From assembly GCF_000718015.1 (NCBI RefSeq), contig NZ_JODY01000013.1:50601-114600 (forward strand): a stretch of DNA of 64,000 nt, read 5' to 3'. This DNA comes from Streptomyces catenulae (lineage in GTDB: Bacteria > Actinomycetota > Actinomycetes > Streptomycetales > Streptomycetaceae). Each line of letters starts with the position of its first letter. The stretch's first letter is position 1. The notes under the pieces were generated by a model, which saw nothing but the letters and a program-made list of their open reading frames with translations, was not told where the DNA came from and ran no database searches. Positions 7,565 to 18,001 of this stretch are shown piece by piece. Made by a program: the position numbers and the translations under genes.

Positions 7565-9148
7565 TTACAGCAGGGTGCTCGCGGCGAAGCGCAGGACCAG
7601 CTGCGGGGCGCCGGAGAGGGCCACGCCGAGGACGGTGGCCAGGGTGAGCGCGACGGCGAGCGGCGCGGGGATCCGGGCGGGCGCGGGGCGGGCGGCGAGT
7701 GCGCCCCCCGCCGTCACCTCCACGGAGCCCGCGTCGGCCGCCTCCTGCGGGGCACCGCGGAAGAGCACGGCCGTCCAGCGGAGGTAGTAGTAGAGCGCGA
7801 TCACCACGTTGACGGCCATGACCACGGCGAGCCAGCCCAGGCCCGCGTCGACGGCCGAGGCGAAGACCGTGACCTTGGCGAACAGGCCGATCACGCCCGG
7901 CGGCAGCCCGGCCAGGCAGAGCAGGAAGAAGCCGAGCGCCAGCGCCACCACGGGGCGGCGGGCGGCCAGCCCCCGGTAGTCGGTGAGGCGGTTGGCCGGG
8001 CTGGTGCGGGCCACCAGGGCGGCGACCGCGAACGCGCCGAGGTTCACCGCGGCGTACATCAGGGCGTACGCGACGGTCGACCCGATGGCGCGCCCCGGGG
8101 CGTCGGCGTACGCGGCGGCGGCGATCGGCACCAGGAGGTACCCGGCCTGGCCGACGGAGGACCAGGCCAGCAGCCGGACGGCGCTGTGGGTGCGGGCCGG
8201 GTCCTGACGCAGCGCGGCGACGTTGCCGACCGTCATGGTCAGCGCGGCCAGCACCGCCAGCACCGGGCCCCAGACGTGCGCGTACGCGGGGAAGCCCTTG
8301 ACCGTGACGAGGATCAGGCCGGAGAAGCCGACGGCCTTCCCGATGACGGAGAGGTACGCGGCGATGGGCAGCGGCGCGCCGACGTAGGTGTCGGGGACCC
8401 AGAAGTGGAACGGCGCGGCGGCGGTCTTGAAGGCGAAGCCGACGAGCGTGAGGGCCACGCCGGCGCTCGCGAGGGTGGCCAGGCGCGGGTCCGGGAGGTG
8501 GGCGAGTCCATGGGCGACGCGGGTCAGGTGGAGGCTCCCGGTGGCGGCGTACAGGAAGCTCACGCCCAGGAGCATCACGGCGGTGGCGGCCACCGAGGAG
8601 AGGAAGAACTTCAGGGCCGCCTCGGAGGAGAGCCGGTCGCCGCGGCGCAGGCCGACCAGGGCGAAGGCGGGCAGCGAGGCCACCTCCAGGGCGAGGACGA
8701 GGGTCGCCAGGTCCCGGGAGGCGGGCAGCAGGGCGGCGCCGGAGGCCGAGGAGAGCAGCAGGAACCAGTACTCGCCCGCGGGCAGGCCGCCGTCCTTGAC
8801 GGTGTCGATGGACAGCAGCGCGGTCAGCAGCGCACCGGCCAGCACGAGGAGCTGGATGACCAGGGCGAACGGGTCCGCGACATAGCTGCAGACGTCCCCG
8901 CCGCCGACGCAGAAGGTGCGGCGGTCGCCGCCCACCAGGGGCAGCAGGGAGAGCCCGGCCAGGGCGAGGCCGCCGGTGGCGAGCCACCCCAGGAGCGGCT
9001 TGCGCGCCACCGGGAGGAACAGGTCCGCGACGAGCACCACCAGGGCGACGAGGGCGGTGAGGAGGGGCGGCGCCAGGGCGACCCAGTCGACGGACTGCAC
9101 CAGGGAGGCCGCTCCGCTCGCGGCCGTCGAGATCATCGGGCTGGTCAC
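7565..9148 (-). CDS. nuoN: second-copy complex I subunit N (antiporter-like)
   Basis: A 527-residue, strongly hydrophobic proton-pumping subunit homologous to NuoN, the last gene of the second nuo cluster. Conserved elements are the Glu in LVLALEVASLPAFAL, the Lys in FAFKTAAAPFHFW and PDTYVGAP, plus the internal lysine in SVIGKAVGF. It differs clearly from the copy at 35060-36712, so the clusters are old duplicates or independently inherited. GTG 9148 overlaps the preceding stop as GTGA; an ATG four codons later (9136) is possible. The last 40 residues are Ala-rich. Confidence 0.9.
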   Translation of the reverse strand: MTSPMISTAASGAASLVQSVDWVALAPPLLTALVALVVLVADLFLPVARKPLLGWLATGGLALAGLSLLPLVGGDRRTFCVGGGDVCSYVADPFALVIQLLVLAGALLTALLSIDTVKDGGLPAGEYWFLLLSSASGAALLPASRDLATLVLALEVASLPAFALVGLRRGDRLSSEAALKFFLSSVAATAVMLLGVSFLYAATGSLHLTRVAHGLAHLPDPRLATLASAGVALTLVGFAFKTAAAPFHFWVPDTYVGAPLPIAAYLSVIGKAVGFSGLILVTVKGFPAYAHVWGPVLAVLAALTMTVGNVAALRQDPARTHSAVRLLAWSSVGQAGYLLVPIAAAAYADAPGRAIGSTVAYALMYAAVNLGAFAVAALVARTSPANRLTDYRGLAARRPVVALALGFFLLCLAGLPPGVIGLFAKVTVFASAVDAGLGWLAVVMAVNVVIALYYYLRWTAVLFRGAPQEAADAGSVEVTAGGALAARPAPARIPAPLAVALTLATVLGVALSGAPQLVLRFAASTLL

Positions 9149-10860
9149 TTGCCGCCTCCGAGGAGCTGCTGGACGGCCGGGTCGGTGAGGCCGAGGAGGG
9201 CCGCGGGCCACAGTCCGGCGAGGACGGTGAGGGCGGCGAGGGGGGTCCAGGCCGCGTATTCGTGGCGTGCGATGTCCGGGATGAGGGTGCCGCCCGCGGT
9301 CCGTCCGGTGGCGGGCCGCTTCCCCGGGGCGGCGTGGTGCGCGGCCTCGTCCGGGGAGGCGGTGCCCTCCTCGATCGCGGCGGCGGGCTCGTCGGCGTCG
9401 GGGGTGGCGCCCATGCAGACCCGGCGGACGACGAGCAGCAGATACGCCGCGGTCAGCAGGGTGCCGAGCCCGGCCAGCGCCATGAAGGTGAGGAAGGCGG
9501 GTCGGCTGAGGCCCGGCGCCGGGTGGAACGCGCCGAACATGGCGAGCATCTCGCCCCAGAAACCGGCGAGCCCGGGGATGCCCAGGGAGGCGACGGCGGC
9601 GAAGGCGAGCAGGGCGCCGAAGCGGGGCGCGCGCCCGTAGAGCGCGGCGCCGGTGGTACCGGCGAGGGTGTCGAGGTCGGTGGTACCGGTGCGGTCCTTG
9701 AGGGCGCCGACCAGGAAGAAGAGCAGGCCGGTGATGAGGCCGTGGGCGATGTTGGCGAAGAGCGCGCCGTTGACGCCGGTGGGCGTCATGGAGGCGATGC
9801 CGAGCAGTACGAAGCCCATGTGACCGACGGAGCTGTACGCGATCAGCCGCTTCAGATCGCCCTTGGCGCCCTTGCGGACCAGCGCGAGGCAGGCGAGCGA
9901 GCCGTAGACGATGCCGACGGCGGCGAGGGCGGCGAGGTAGGGCGCGAAGGTGTGCATGCCCTCGGGCGCGATCGGCAGCGCGATCCGCACGAAGCCGTAC
10001 GTGCCCATCTTCAGCAGGACTCCGGCGAGCAGCACCGAGCCGACGGTGGGGGCCGCGGTGTGGGCGTCCGGCAGCCAGCTGTGCAGCGGCCACAGCGGCG
10101 ACTTGACCGCCAGTCCGACACCGATGGCGAGCACCGCGACGAGTTGGACGGTGTGGCTGAGCTGGGACTTCGGACCGTTGTCAGTGGCGAGTGCAACCAT
10201 GTCGAACGTGCCGGTTTTTACTCCTACGAGAAGGAGGCCGAGCAGCATGACGACGGAGCCGAGCAGCGTGTAGAGGATGAACTTCCAGGCGGCCGCCTGT
10301 CGGCCGCCCGACTCCCGGCCGGACGGAGCGCCGGGCGCCGCCCCTCCGGAATTGCCGCCCCAGCGGGCGATGAGGAAGTACATCGGGATGAGCACCATCT
10401 CGAACGCCAGGAAGAACAGCACGAGATCGAGGACGGCGAAGGTGGCGAGGGTGCCGGACTCCAGCAGGAGCAGCAGGGCGACGAACGCCTTGGGGGACGG
10501 CCCCTGGGGCATCGAGAAGTAGCTGTAGAGCGCGCAGAGGAAGGTCAGCAGCGCGGTCAGGACGACGAGGGGGAGCGAGATGCCGTCGATGCCGAGGTGG
10601 ACGCGGATGTCCAGCGCGGGGATCCAGCTGATGTCGGTGGTGGCCTGCATCCGGGCCGGGTGGCTGTGGTCGAAGCCGATGGCCAGGGCCACGGTCGCCG
10701 CGAGGACGACGCCGGTGACGGTCACGCCGTGGCGCAGTACGGCCTGGTCGGGGCCGCGGCCGCGGAGGCCGGGCGGGGCCGGGAGCAGCGCGCCGACGGC
10801 GCCCAGCAGCGGGAGGACGACGACGCCCGCGAGGAGCAGCTGCATAGCGGTGTGATTCAT
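9145..10860 (-). CDS. nuoM: second-copy complex I subunit M (antiporter-like)
   Basis: A 571-residue membrane subunit of the second nuo cluster with about 14 transmembrane segments. The TM5 glutamate is present in FFLAFEMVLIPMYFLIARWG, and the broken-helix region has WLPDAHTAAPTVGSVLLAG and KGDLKRLIAYSSVGHMGF, all typical of NuoM. It would form one proton channel of the membrane arm. A hydrophilic loop of about 50 residues near the C-terminus (ending DEAAHHAAPGKRPATG) is longer than in the main copy. It starts 3 bases after nuoL ends and overlaps nuoN by 4. Confidence 0.92.
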   Translation of the reverse strand: MNHTAMQLLLAGVVVLPLLGAVGALLPAPPGLRGRGPDQAVLRHGVTVTGVVLAATVALAIGFDHSHPARMQATTDISWIPALDIRVHLGIDGISLPLVVLTALLTFLCALYSYFSMPQGPSPKAFVALLLLLESGTLATFAVLDLVLFFLAFEMVLIPMYFLIARWGGNSGGAAPGAPSGRESGGRQAAAWKFILYTLLGSVVMLLGLLLVGVKTGTFDMVALATDNGPKSQLSHTVQLVAVLAIGVGLAVKSPLWPLHSWLPDAHTAAPTVGSVLLAGVLLKMGTYGFVRIALPIAPEGMHTFAPYLAALAAVGIVYGSLACLALVRKGAKGDLKRLIAYSSVGHMGFVLLGIASMTPTGVNGALFANIAHGLITGLLFFLVGALKDRTGTTDLDTLAGTTGAALYGRAPRFGALLAFAAVASLGIPGLAGFWGEMLAMFGAFHPAPGLSRPAFLTFMALAGLGTLLTAAYLLLVVRRVCMGATPDADEPAAAIEEGTASPDEAAHHAAPGKRPATGRTAGGTLIPDIARHEYAAWTPLAALTVLAGLWPAALLGLTDPAVQQLLGGGK

Positions 10861-10862
10861 GG

Positions 10863-12767
10863 TCAGGCTCCGGTGCCCGTGGCGACGAGGACCGCGGCGA
10901 CGGCCAGGACGAGCGCGCCCGCGAGCAGCGCGCCGAGGTAGGTCTGCACGTTGCCGGTCTGGGCGCGGCGGACGGCGGCGCCCAGCCAGCGGGGGCCGGT
11001 TCCGGCGGCGCGGACGTAGGTGTCGACGACCTCGCGGTCGAGGAAGCGGACGAGGACCGCGGCGGCGCGCACCGGCCGGACGAACAGCGTGGTGTAGACG
11101 GCGTCGAGGTGGAATCCGGCGGCCGCGGGGCGGTACAGCGGCCCGAGCAGCACCCGGCCGGGGTCGGTGGCGGCGCCGTCGGCCGCGGTGCGGGTGGCCG
11201 GGGCGGTGGTGTGGCGCCAGGTCGCGTAGGTGATCAGGCCGCCGACGAGGGCGATGCCGGTGCCCAGGACGGAGGTGGTGAGCGTCGGGGTGAGCGAGCG
11301 CCCGTCGAACCAGTCGGGCAGGAAGGGGGCGGTCAGGCCGAAGGCGGCGGTGGGGACGAAGAGGACCCAGAGCACGGCCTTCATGGCGAGCGGCTGCGGG
11401 CTGTGGTCGGGGGCCTCGGGTCCGCTGCCGCGGAAGGCGAGCAGCCACAGCCGGGTGGCGTACCCGGCGGTGAGGAGGGCGGCGATCAGCCCGGAGATCA
11501 GCACGGTCCAACCGGCCGCGCCGGGGATGCCCGCGGCCCCGCCGGTGGCGGCGTGCTCCGCGGCGCCGAGGACGGCTTCCTTGGAGAAGAAGCCGGAGAA
11601 CGGCGGGATGGCGGCGAGCGCGAGGAGGGCGACGGTGACGGTCCAGTAGGCGTCGGGGACGCGCCGGTCCAGGCCGCTCATCCGGGACATGGCGGAGAGC
11701 GAGTTGGTACCGGCGGCGTGGATCAGCGCCCCGGCGCCCAGGAAGAGGAGGGCCTTGAAGGCGCCGTGGGAGATGAGGTGGAAGACGGCCGCACCGCGGT
11801 CGCCGACGGCCAGGGCACCGGTCATGTAGCCGAGCTGGCCGATGGTCGAGTAGGCGAGGACGCGTTTGACGTCGTCCTGGGCGAGCGCGGCCAGACCGGA
11901 TCCGATCATGGTGACCGCGGCCATGACGGCGAGGACGACCAGCGCCGCGGCGGAGGCGGCGAAGACGGGGAGGAGCCGGGCGACGACATAGACACCGGCG
12001 GCGACCATCGTCGCGGCGTGGATGAGCGCCGAGACGGGGGTGGGACCGGCCATGGCGTCGGGGAGCCAGGTGTGCAGCGGGAACTGCGCGGACTTGCCCG
12101 CGACACCGGCGAGCAGCAGCAGCGCGATCAGCGTCGGGTGGTCGAGCCCGTCGCGGGCGATCGAGCCAACGATGCCGGTGATGCGGAAGGTTCCGGTGTC
12201 GGCGGCCAGCGCGAAGATGCCGAAGAGGAAGGGGACGTCGCCGAGCTTGGTGACGAGGAACGCCTTGAGGGAGGCGGCGCGGGCGGCCTCGGTCTCCCAG
12301 TAGTGGCCGACGAGGAAGTACGAGCAGATGCCCATGACTTCCCAGCCGACGAGCAGCACCATCAGGTCGCCGGTGTAGACGACGAGCAGCATCGCGGAGG
12401 TGAAGAGCGAGACCAGCGCGGCGTAGGAGGGGTAGCGCGGGTCGTCCCGCAGATAGCCGGTGGAGTAGATCTGCACACAGGTCGCGACCACACCGACCAG
12501 GACGGCGATCAGGACGGCGAAGCCGTCGAGGTGGAGCGCCAGGTCGATGGGGACGGAGCCGGTCGGGGTGAGCCGGGTGGCGACGTCGGTGGCGGGCCCG
12601 GTGCCGACCGCCGCCGCGGTGACGGCGGCGAGCACGGCGGCGGCGAGCGTGGGCAGCACGGCGAGCGGCCGGACGAAGCCGGGGGCGCGGCGGCCCAGGA
12701 GGAATCCCGCGACCGCGCCGAGGAACGGCAGGAGGGGGACGAGGACGGCGGTGGTCGTGGGTGTCAC
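10863..12767 (-). CDS. nuoL: second-copy complex I subunit L (antiporter-like)
   Basis: A 634-residue membrane subunit. NuoL hallmarks are [18 protein letters not shown] (proton-channel Glu), [33 protein letters not shown] and [18 protein letters not shown]. The long C-terminal lateral-helix region is followed by a final membrane segment. GTG 12767 overlaps the nuoK stop as GTGA, which suggests translational coupling. It would be the most distal of the three antiporter-like pumps of this cluster. Confidence 0.92.
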   Translation of the reverse strand: MTPTTTAVLVPLLPFLGAVAGFLLGRRAPGFVRPLAVLPTLAAAVLAAVTAAAVGTGPATDVATRLTPTGSVPIDLALHLDGFAVLIAVLVGVVATCVQIYSTGYLRDDPRYPSYAALVSLFTSAMLLVVYTGDLMVLLVGWEVMGICSYFLVGHYWETEAARAASLKAFLVTKLGDVPFLFGIFALAADTGTFRITGIVGSIARDGLDHPTLIALLLLAGVAGKSAQFPLHTWLPDAMAGPTPVSALIHAATMVAAGVYVVARLLPVFAASAAALVVLAVMAAVTMIGSGLAALAQDDVKRVLAYSTIGQLGYMTGALAVGDRGAAVFHLISHGAFKALLFLGAGALIHAAGTNSLSAMSRMSGLDRRVPDAYWTVTVALLALAAIPPFSGFFSKEAVLGAAEHAATGGAAGIPGAAGWTVLISGLIAALLTAGYATRLWLLAFRGSGPEAPDHSPQPLAMKAVLWVLFVPTAAFGLTAPFLPDWFDGRSLTPTLTTSVLGTGIALVGGLITYATWRHTTAPATRTAADGAATDPGRVLLGPLYRPAAAGFHLDAVYTTLFVRPVRAAAVLVRFLDREVVDTYVRAAGTGPRWLGAAVRRAQTGNVQTYLGALLAGALVLAVAAVLVATGTGA

Positions 12768-13141
12768 GCGGGGGCCTCCGCCTTGGTGTCCGGCTGCGGC
12801 TGCGGTTCCGCGGTGGCGGCGTCCGGGGTGCCCGGCGTGTCGGCGAGGTCGCGCAGCCGGTCGATGTCGGAGGTGCCGCGGTGGCGGTGGACGAGCAGCA
12901 CGATCGCCAGACCGATGCCGATCTCGGCGGCGGCGACGGCGATGGTGAAGAGGGTCAGGGCCTGCCCGGCGTGGAGGGTGTCGCGCAGCCAGGCGTCGAA
13001 GGCGACGAGGTTGAGGTTGACGGCGTTGAGCATCAGCTCGACGGACATCAGCACCAGGATCACGTTGCGGCGGGCGAGCACGCCGTACAGACCGGTGCAG
13101 AAGAGGAGGGCGGCGAGGACGGCCGGATAGACGAGATGCAT
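12764..13141 (-). CDS. nuoK: second-copy complex I subunit K
   Basis: A 125-residue protein with three transmembrane helices. The conserved membrane glutamate is in [16 protein letters not shown], and a second is in [15 protein letters not shown]. The first 100 residues match NuoK; a hydrophilic tail of about 25 residues rich in Pro, Gln and Lys is extra compared with the 99-residue main copy. ATG 13141 shares one base with the nuoJ stop (TGATG). Confidence 0.93.
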   Translation of the reverse strand: MHLVYPAVLAALLFCTGLYGVLARRNVILVLMSVELMLNAVNLNLVAFDAWLRDTLHAGQALTLFTIAVAAAEIGIGLAIVLLVHRHRGTSDIDRLRDLADTPGTPDAATAEPQPQPDTKAEAPA

Positions 13142-13788
13142 CAGCGCTGTCCCTCCCGCAGGGCGGGGCCGGGGGCGGTCGCCGCGCCGGAGGGGGCCGC
13201 CGCGCCGGGTGCCGGGAGCGGTGCCGTACCGCCCCCGTCGGACCCGGCTGCCGTGTCGGTGCCCTTGCGGGAGAGGACGATCGCGCCGACCAGGGCGGCG
13301 AGCAGCAGGACGGAGAGGGCTTCGAAGGGGAGGACCCAGTACTGGAAGAGGCTGCGGCCGGTGGTCTCGGTGGTGCCCTGCGGGGTGCCGAGTTCGATCC
13401 AGGTGGCGCGGAAGGCGTCGACGACGACCCACACCAGGGCGGCGGCGGAGGCGGCGGCCACGGCGACGGCGGCCCAGCGGTTGCCGGAGTCGGCGTCGGG
13501 TGACCGGCCGATGGGCGCCTTGGTGAGCATCAGCCCGAAGAGGAGGAGAACGACGACGGAGCCGACGTAGATCAGGACCTGCACCCAGGCGATGAACTCC
13601 GCGGTCAGCAGCAGGTACTCGACGGCGGTGCCGCCGAGGGCGACGACCAGCCAGAGCGCGGCGTGGACGAGCTGCCGGGTGGTGACGGTGACGACCGCGG
13701 CGCCGAGGGTGACGAGGCCGACGAGGAGGAAGGCGATCTCGACGCCGGAGGGGGTGAGGAAGCCGTGGCTTGCGGCGGCGAGCGTCAC
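13141..13788 (-). CDS. nuoJ: second-copy complex I subunit J
   Basis: A 215-residue membrane protein with about five hydrophobic segments. The NuoJ signature is [23 protein letters not shown], the segment that changes between pi-bulge and alpha forms in complex I. The C-terminal 45 residues are Ala/Pro/Gly-rich and hydrophilic. GTG 13788 overlaps the nuoI stop as GTGA. Confidence 0.92.
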   Translation of the reverse strand: MTLAAASHGFLTPSGVEIAFLLVGLVTLGAAVVTVTTRQLVHAALWLVVALGGTAVEYLLLTAEFIAWVQVLIYVGSVVVLLLFGLMLTKAPIGRSPDADSGNRWAAVAVAAASAAALVWVVVDAFRATWIELGTPQGTTETTGRSLFQYWVLPFEALSVLLLAALVGAIVLSRKGTDTAAGSDGGGTAPLPAPGAAAPSGAATAPGPALREGQR

Positions 13789-14372
13789 GCGTCCTCCCCG
13801 GAGTTCTCGGCGTCGGCGGCGGCCTGCTGGGCGGCGAGTTTGTCGGCCGTCTTACGGGCGGCGGCGATCTCCTTGGGCTCCTCGGCGGCGGGGTCGAGGG
13901 CGGGCGGTTCGGGCACGGTCCACATCCACTCGCGGAGTTTGTCGCGCTCGTGGGTCAGCTCGCGGATGTCGGTCTCGGCGTACTCGAACTCCGGTGACCA
14001 GAAGAGCGCGTCGAAGGGGCAGACCTCGATGCAGATACCGCAGTACATGCAGAGGGAGAAGTCGATGGCGAAACGGTCGAGGACGTTACGGCTGCGCTCG
14101 CGCCCGCCGGGGGCGGCGGGCGGCACCGTCTCCTTGTGGGAGTCGATGTAGATGCACCAGTCGGGGCATTCGCGGGCGCAGAGCATGCAGACCGTGCAGT
14201 TCTCCTCGAACAGCCCGATGACGCCGCGGGTGCGCGGTGCCAGATCGGGCTGGACGTCGGGGTACTGCGCGGTGACGCTGCGCTTCGTCATCGTCCGGAG
14301 GGTGACGGCGAGGCCCTTGGCGAGCCCGGAGCCGGGGAAGCCGGACGGCTTGGACTTCTTGTCGGCGGCCAT
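13785..14372 (-). CDS. nuoI: second-copy complex I subunit I (2x[4Fe-4S])
   Basis: A 195-residue iron-sulfur subunit with both ferredoxin-type motifs intact: Cys59, 62, 65, 69 and Cys108, 111, 114, 118. These would bind clusters N6a and N6b. The protein can therefore still carry electrons towards NuoB although the cluster lacks the NADH-oxidising subunits. The C-terminal 40 residues are charged and Ala-rich. It lies 1 base after the nuoH stop. Confidence 0.94.
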   Translation of the reverse strand: MAADKKSKPSGFPGSGLAKGLAVTLRTMTKRSVTAQYPDVQPDLAPRTRGVIGLFEENCTVCMLCARECPDWCIYIDSHKETVPPAAPGGRERSRNVLDRFAIDFSLCMYCGICIEVCPFDALFWSPEFEYAETDIRELTHERDKLREWMWTVPEPPALDPAAEEPKEIAAARKTADKLAAQQAAADAENSGEDA

Positions 14373-14373
14373 C

Positions 14374-15339
14374 TCAGGAGGTCACCACCTTGACGACGCC
14401 GGTGAGGGCGATCTGTACGAGGGCGAGCGGGATCAGGACGGTCCAGGCGAGCTTCTGCAGCTGGTCCTCGCGCAGCCGCGGATAGGTGACCCGCAGCCAG
14501 ATGATGAGGAAGGCGAGGACCGCGGTCTTCAGCAGCGTCCACAGCCAGCCGAGGCCGTCGGCGCCGAACGGTCCGTGCCAGCCGCCCAGGAAGAGGACGG
14601 AGGTCAGGGCGCAGAGCACGACGATGCCCGCGTACTCGGCGAGCAGGAAGAGCGCGAACCGCAGACCGGTGTACTCGGTGTACGCGCCGAAGATGATCTC
14701 GGAGTCGGCGACCGGCATGTCGAACGGCGGGCGTTGCAGCTCGGCGAGACCGGCCACGAAGAAGACCACCGCGCCGATCAGCTGCCACGGCACCCACCAC
14801 CAGTGGAAGGAGTCGAGGATCCCGGGCAGCGAGAGGGTGCCCGCGGCCATCGCGACGGAGGCGGCGGCGAGCAGCATCGGCAGTTCGTAGGCGAGCAGCT
14901 GGGCGGCCGTGCGCAAGCCGCCGAGCAGGGAGAACTTGTTGGCCGACGCCCAGCCCGCCATGATCGAGCCGAGGACGCCGACGCCCATCACCGCGAGGAC
15001 GAAGAAGAGGCCCGCGTCCAGGCTCTGGCCGACCGCGTTGCGCGGCCCGATCGGGATGGCGGCCAGGACCAGCAGATACGGCAGCAGTCCGACGGCCGGG
15101 GCGAGCTGGAAGACGCGCCGGTCGGCACCGGCGGGGACGATGTCCTCCTTCTGCGCGAACTTCACGCCGTCGGCGACGAGCTGCGCCCAGCCGTGGAACC
15201 CGCCCGCGTACATCGGTCCGAGGCGGCCCTGCATATGGGCCATGACCTTGTGTTCGGTCTGTCCGACGACCAGCGGGAGGACGAGGAAGGCGACGAAGAC
15301 GGCGAGCAGGCGCACCACGATGTCGAGAGCGTCGCTCAT
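14374..15339 (-). CDS. nuoH: second-copy complex I subunit H
   Basis: A 321-residue membrane subunit that forms part of the quinone chamber. Recognisable blocks are [18 protein letters not shown] (a variant of the RxGPNxxG loop in the main copy), [29 protein letters not shown] and [14 protein letters not shown]. The normally strict GPN triplet reads GPM here. About eight transmembrane helices are expected. The ATG overlaps the nuoC stop as ATGA. Confidence 0.93.
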   Translation of the reverse strand: MSDALDIVVRLLAVFVAFLVLPLVVGQTEHKVMAHMQGRLGPMYAGGFHGWAQLVADGVKFAQKEDIVPAGADRRVFQLAPAVGLLPYLLVLAAIPIGPRNAVGQSLDAGLFFVLAVMGVGVLGSIMAGWASANKFSLLGGLRTAAQLLAYELPMLLAAASVAMAAGTLSLPGILDSFHWWWVPWQLIGAVVFFVAGLAELQRPPFDMPVADSEIIFGAYTEYTGLRFALFLLAEYAGIVVLCALTSVLFLGGWHGPFGADGLGWLWTLLKTAVLAFLIIWLRVTYPRLREDQLQKLAWTVLIPLALVQIALTGVVKVVTS

Positions 15340-16742
15340 GGGGTGTCGCCTCCTGCCGGGTCCTGGGTGGGGGTGCCGTCGTCGGTACCGGCGTCCTGGC
15401 CGGTACCGGATTCCTCGCCGGAGCCGGTGGACGTACCGGTGCCGGGTTTCCCGGCCGTACCGGGTTTCCCGTCCTTACCGGATTCCCCGTCCGTACCGGT
15501 GCCGGTGGCGTCGGGAGCCGTGTCCGCCGGGGCGGGCTCGGGCTCCTCGAAGGCCGGGCGGGCGTGGTGCCAGGGGGCGTCCGAGGAGGTGGCCGCGGGC
15601 TTGGCCGGACGGGAGGCGGCGCCTCCGCCCGACGCCGCGGGTCCGGCGGCCGCTTCCGGCTTCGCCGACGCCTCGGGCCCGGCGGAAGCCTCGGGTCCGG
15701 TCGGTGCTTCCGGCCCGGCCGCGGTCTCGGGCTCGGCGGCCGCATCCGGCTTCGCCGCCGCCTCCGGCCCGGCCGGGGTCTCCGGCTTCGCCGACGCCTC
15801 GGGTCCGGCCGGTGCTGTCGGGCCACCGGCCGCAGGCCGCTCCGACGCGGGCTGTTCCGGCGCGGGCTGTTCCGCCACGGGCTGGGGCGACGCGGGCGGT
15901 TCCGGGGTGGTCGGGCGCTGGCTGGCGGAGCCGGCGCTCGCCGAGCGGGTGCGGCGGGCCGGGCGTTCGCCCGCGGCCGGGCGCTCCGCCGCTCCGGCGC
16001 GTCCGGCACCGGCCGTCCGTCCGGCACCGGCGGCGCGGGCGCCACCGGCCGCGCGGGCACCGCGTGCCGGGCGGGCCGGGGCCGGGGGCAGCTGGCCCTT
16101 GAGCGGGCCCCATTCGTTCGGGTCGGGGACGCCGGGCGGCAGCATCTGGCGGCGCTTGGGGCCGCCGTGCTCGGACTCGCCCGGTTCCTTGGCGCCCGGC
16201 CACGCCTTGGCGACCCGCGCGGCGAGGACGAAGTCCTTGCGCAGCGGGTGGCCCTCGAAACTCTCCGGGAGCAGCAGCGGCACGAGGTGCGGGTGGCCGG
16301 TGAAGTCCACGCCGAACATCTCGTACGTCTCGCGTTCGTGCCAGGCGGCGCCCGCGTAGACGCCGATGGCGGTGGGCAGCGCCGGGGCGTCGTGCGGCAC
16401 GGTGGTGCGGACGAGCAGCCGCCGGACGGTGCCGGGGCGGGAGACGTCGGCGAGGTGCGCGCAGATCCGAAAGCCGGTGCCGGGCTCGTCGACGGCGCTC
16501 AGCCAGTCGAAGAAGGTGCAGCTCAGGGCGGTGCGGGCGACGGTCAGGGCCTCGATCCAGCGGTCGGCCGGTACGTCGACGGTCAGCAGGTCGTAGGCGG
16601 CTTCCGCGGTGGCGCCGGTGCCGAAGAGGGCGCTCGCCGGGCCGGGCAGCCAGCCGACGACGGGCTCGGCCGCCTCCGCCGCGGGCGCGTCCACCGGCTC
16701 CTCGGCCGGACCGTTCGCCGGGTCGTGCGTCGGCTCGCTCAT
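15336..16742 (-). CDS. nuoC: second-copy complex I subunit C with long disordered tail
   Basis: A 468-residue protein. Residues about 25-185 are a NuoC (30-kDa) domain containing [19 protein letters not shown] and [11 protein letters not shown], the family signature. Residues about 205-468 are a Pro/Ala/Gly/Glu/Lys-rich extension with short repeats of the type GPEA, KPEA and SAGPEA, then a Gly/Thr/Asp-rich end; it is probably unstructured. The main NuoC has only 240 residues and no such tail. No NuoD domain is fused: the extension has none of the NuoD motifs. ATG 16742 overlaps the nuoB stop by 4 bases. Confidence 0.88.
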   Translation of the reverse strand: MSEPTHDPANGPAEEPVDAPAAEAAEPVVGWLPGPASALFGTGATAEAAYDLLTVDVPADRWIEALTVARTALSCTFFDWLSAVDEPGTGFRICAHLADVSRPGTVRRLLVRTTVPHDAPALPTAIGVYAGAAWHERETYEMFGVDFTGHPHLVPLLLPESFEGHPLRKDFVLAARVAKAWPGAKEPGESEHGGPKRRQMLPPGVPDPNEWGPLKGQLPPAPARPARGARAAGGARAAGAGRTAGAGRAGAAERPAAGERPARRTRSASAGSASQRPTTPEPPASPQPVAEQPAPEQPASERPAAGGPTAPAGPEASAKPETPAGPEAAAKPDAAAEPETAAGPEAPTGPEASAGPEASAKPEAAAGPAASGGGAASRPAKPAATSSDAPWHHARPAFEEPEPAPADTAPDATGTGTDGESGKDGKPGTAGKPGTGTSTGSGEESGTGQDAGTDDGTPTQDPAGGDTP

Positions 16743-17407
16743 CGGGGCTCCTCCCCCGGACCGCCGGGTTCCGCCGTGGGGGCCGGGCCGGGCTCCGGGG
16801 GCGCCACCAGGCCGCTGCGCAGCGCGTTCGCGGAGGGCGCGGGCGCCCCGGCGGAGCCGTACCGCTCGCCCAGCGATTCGCGGGCGATCTTCTCCTGGAG
16901 CTTGAGGATGCCCTGCAGCAGCGCCTCCGGGCGGGGCGGGCAGCCCGGTACGTACACGTCCACCGGAATGATCTGGTCGACGCCCTTGGTCACGGAGTAC
17001 GAGTCCCAGTAAGGGCCGCCGCAGTTGGAGCAGGCGCCGAAGGAGATGACGTACTTCGGCTCGGGCATCTGCTCGTAGAGCCGCTTGACGGCCGGGGCCA
17101 TCTTGTCGGTGACGGTGCCGGAGACGATCATCAGGTCGGCCTGGCGGGGGCCCGGCGCGAACGGGATGACGCCGAGCCGGATGAAGTCGTGGCGCGCCAT
17201 GGACGCGGCGATGAACTCGATGGCGCAGCAGGCGAGGCCGAAGTTGAAGACCCACAGGCTGTAGCGGCGGCCCCAGTTGAGGACCACCTTCATCGGTTCG
17301 GGCGCGAGCCGGGAGAGCGTGCCCAGGCGGCGCGGCATCGGCAGATCGGCGCGGGCGGAGCCCTCGGCCGCAGCCGACGCGCCGTCGGGGGCGGGGGTCA
17401 CGTCCAT
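16739..17407 (-). CDS. nuoB: second-copy complex I subunit B ([4Fe-4S] N2)
   Basis: A 222-residue subunit that should bind cluster N2. The four ligands are present: Cys60-Cys61 ([10 protein letters not shown]), Cys126 (GACSNCGG) and Cys156 (YVPGCPPRP). Compared with the 184-residue main copy it has about 20 extra N-terminal residues and a Pro/Gly/Ala-rich tail of about 40. In complete complex I, NuoB forms the quinone site together with NuoD, which is absent from this cluster. ATG 17407 lies inside the end of nuoA (10-base overlap). Confidence 0.93.
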   Translation of the reverse strand: MDVTPAPDGASAAAEGSARADLPMPRRLGTLSRLAPEPMKVVLNWGRRYSLWVFNFGLACCAIEFIAASMARHDFIRLGVIPFAPGPRQADLMIVSGTVTDKMAPAVKRLYEQMPEPKYVISFGACSNCGGPYWDSYSVTKGVDQIIPVDVYVPGCPPRPEALLQGILKLQEKIARESLGERYGSAGAPAPSANALRSGLVAPPEPGPAPTAEPGGPGEEPR

Positions 17408-17805
17408 TCCAGGACGCCCTTCTTCCATGCGTAGAGCAGGCCGACGGTGAGGAAGCCGAGGAAGATGAACATCTCCACGAGCGTGACGCCGCCGAAACCG
17501 GGGGCGGCGAAGACCGTCGCCCAGGGGAACAGGAAGATCGAGTCGACGGCGAAGATCACGTAGAGGAACGCGTAGACGTAGTAGCGGACCTGGGTGTGCG
17601 CCCAGCCCTCGCCGACCGGGTCCACGCCGCATTCGTACGTCAGCAGCTTCTCGGGCGTCGGCACCACGGGCCGCAGCAACCGCCCGGCGCCGAAGGCCAC
17701 GCCCACGAAGAGGACACCGACGACGGCGACCAGGCCGACGAAGGAATACCCCTGGAAGTACTCCGCGGCGCTGGTGATGGTGCGCACGGTCGTGTCGTCC
17801 GGCAC
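17398..17805 (-). CDS. nuoA: second-copy complex I subunit A
   Basis: A 135-residue protein with three transmembrane helices, the first gene of the second cluster. [15 protein letters not shown] is the conserved TM1-TM2 loop with its cysteine. In TM2, where the main copy has IVFDIEIVFLYPWA, this copy has [14 protein letters not shown]: the first conserved acid is Ala and the Glu is Asp. GTG 17805 is the only good start. The 196 bases upstream separate it from the type VII secretion-like pair, which points the same way. Confidence 0.92.
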   Translation of the reverse strand: MPDDTTVRTITSAAEYFQGYSFVGLVAVVGVLFVGVAFGAGRLLRPVVPTPEKLLTYECGVDPVGEGWAHTQVRYYVYAFLYVIFAVDSIFLFPWATVFAAPGFGGVTLVEMFIFLGFLTVGLLYAWKKGVLEWT

Positions 17806-18001
17806 GTCCGCCCCTCGCTCCCTGACTGCGCTTGTTCAACGACTTCGACGATCTGTACGCACGGAGTCTAGGCCCTGCCCTCCCCGCGCTGAGCAGCCGC
17901 GTCTCGTCCACGGTGACGTTGACCCCACTTCGTCCCGGCTCTGCGACCGACTGCCGGACGGTGCTGCCCGCCATGCGGACGGGCCGGACGGCGCCGGGCG
18001 G
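17806..18001 (-). other. gap upstream of the second nuo cluster
   Basis: About 196 bases between the MinD-like ATPase stop and nuoA. It must hold the nuo2 promoter if the cluster is not read from upstream. I see no Rex-type palindrome like that of the main nuo operon, and no gene. Confidence 0.4.

Noticed and set aside
15336..16130. NuoC2 tail as a fused NuoD
   Set aside because: The tail has none of the NuoD motifs such as GPQHPSTHG and is low-complexity throughout.
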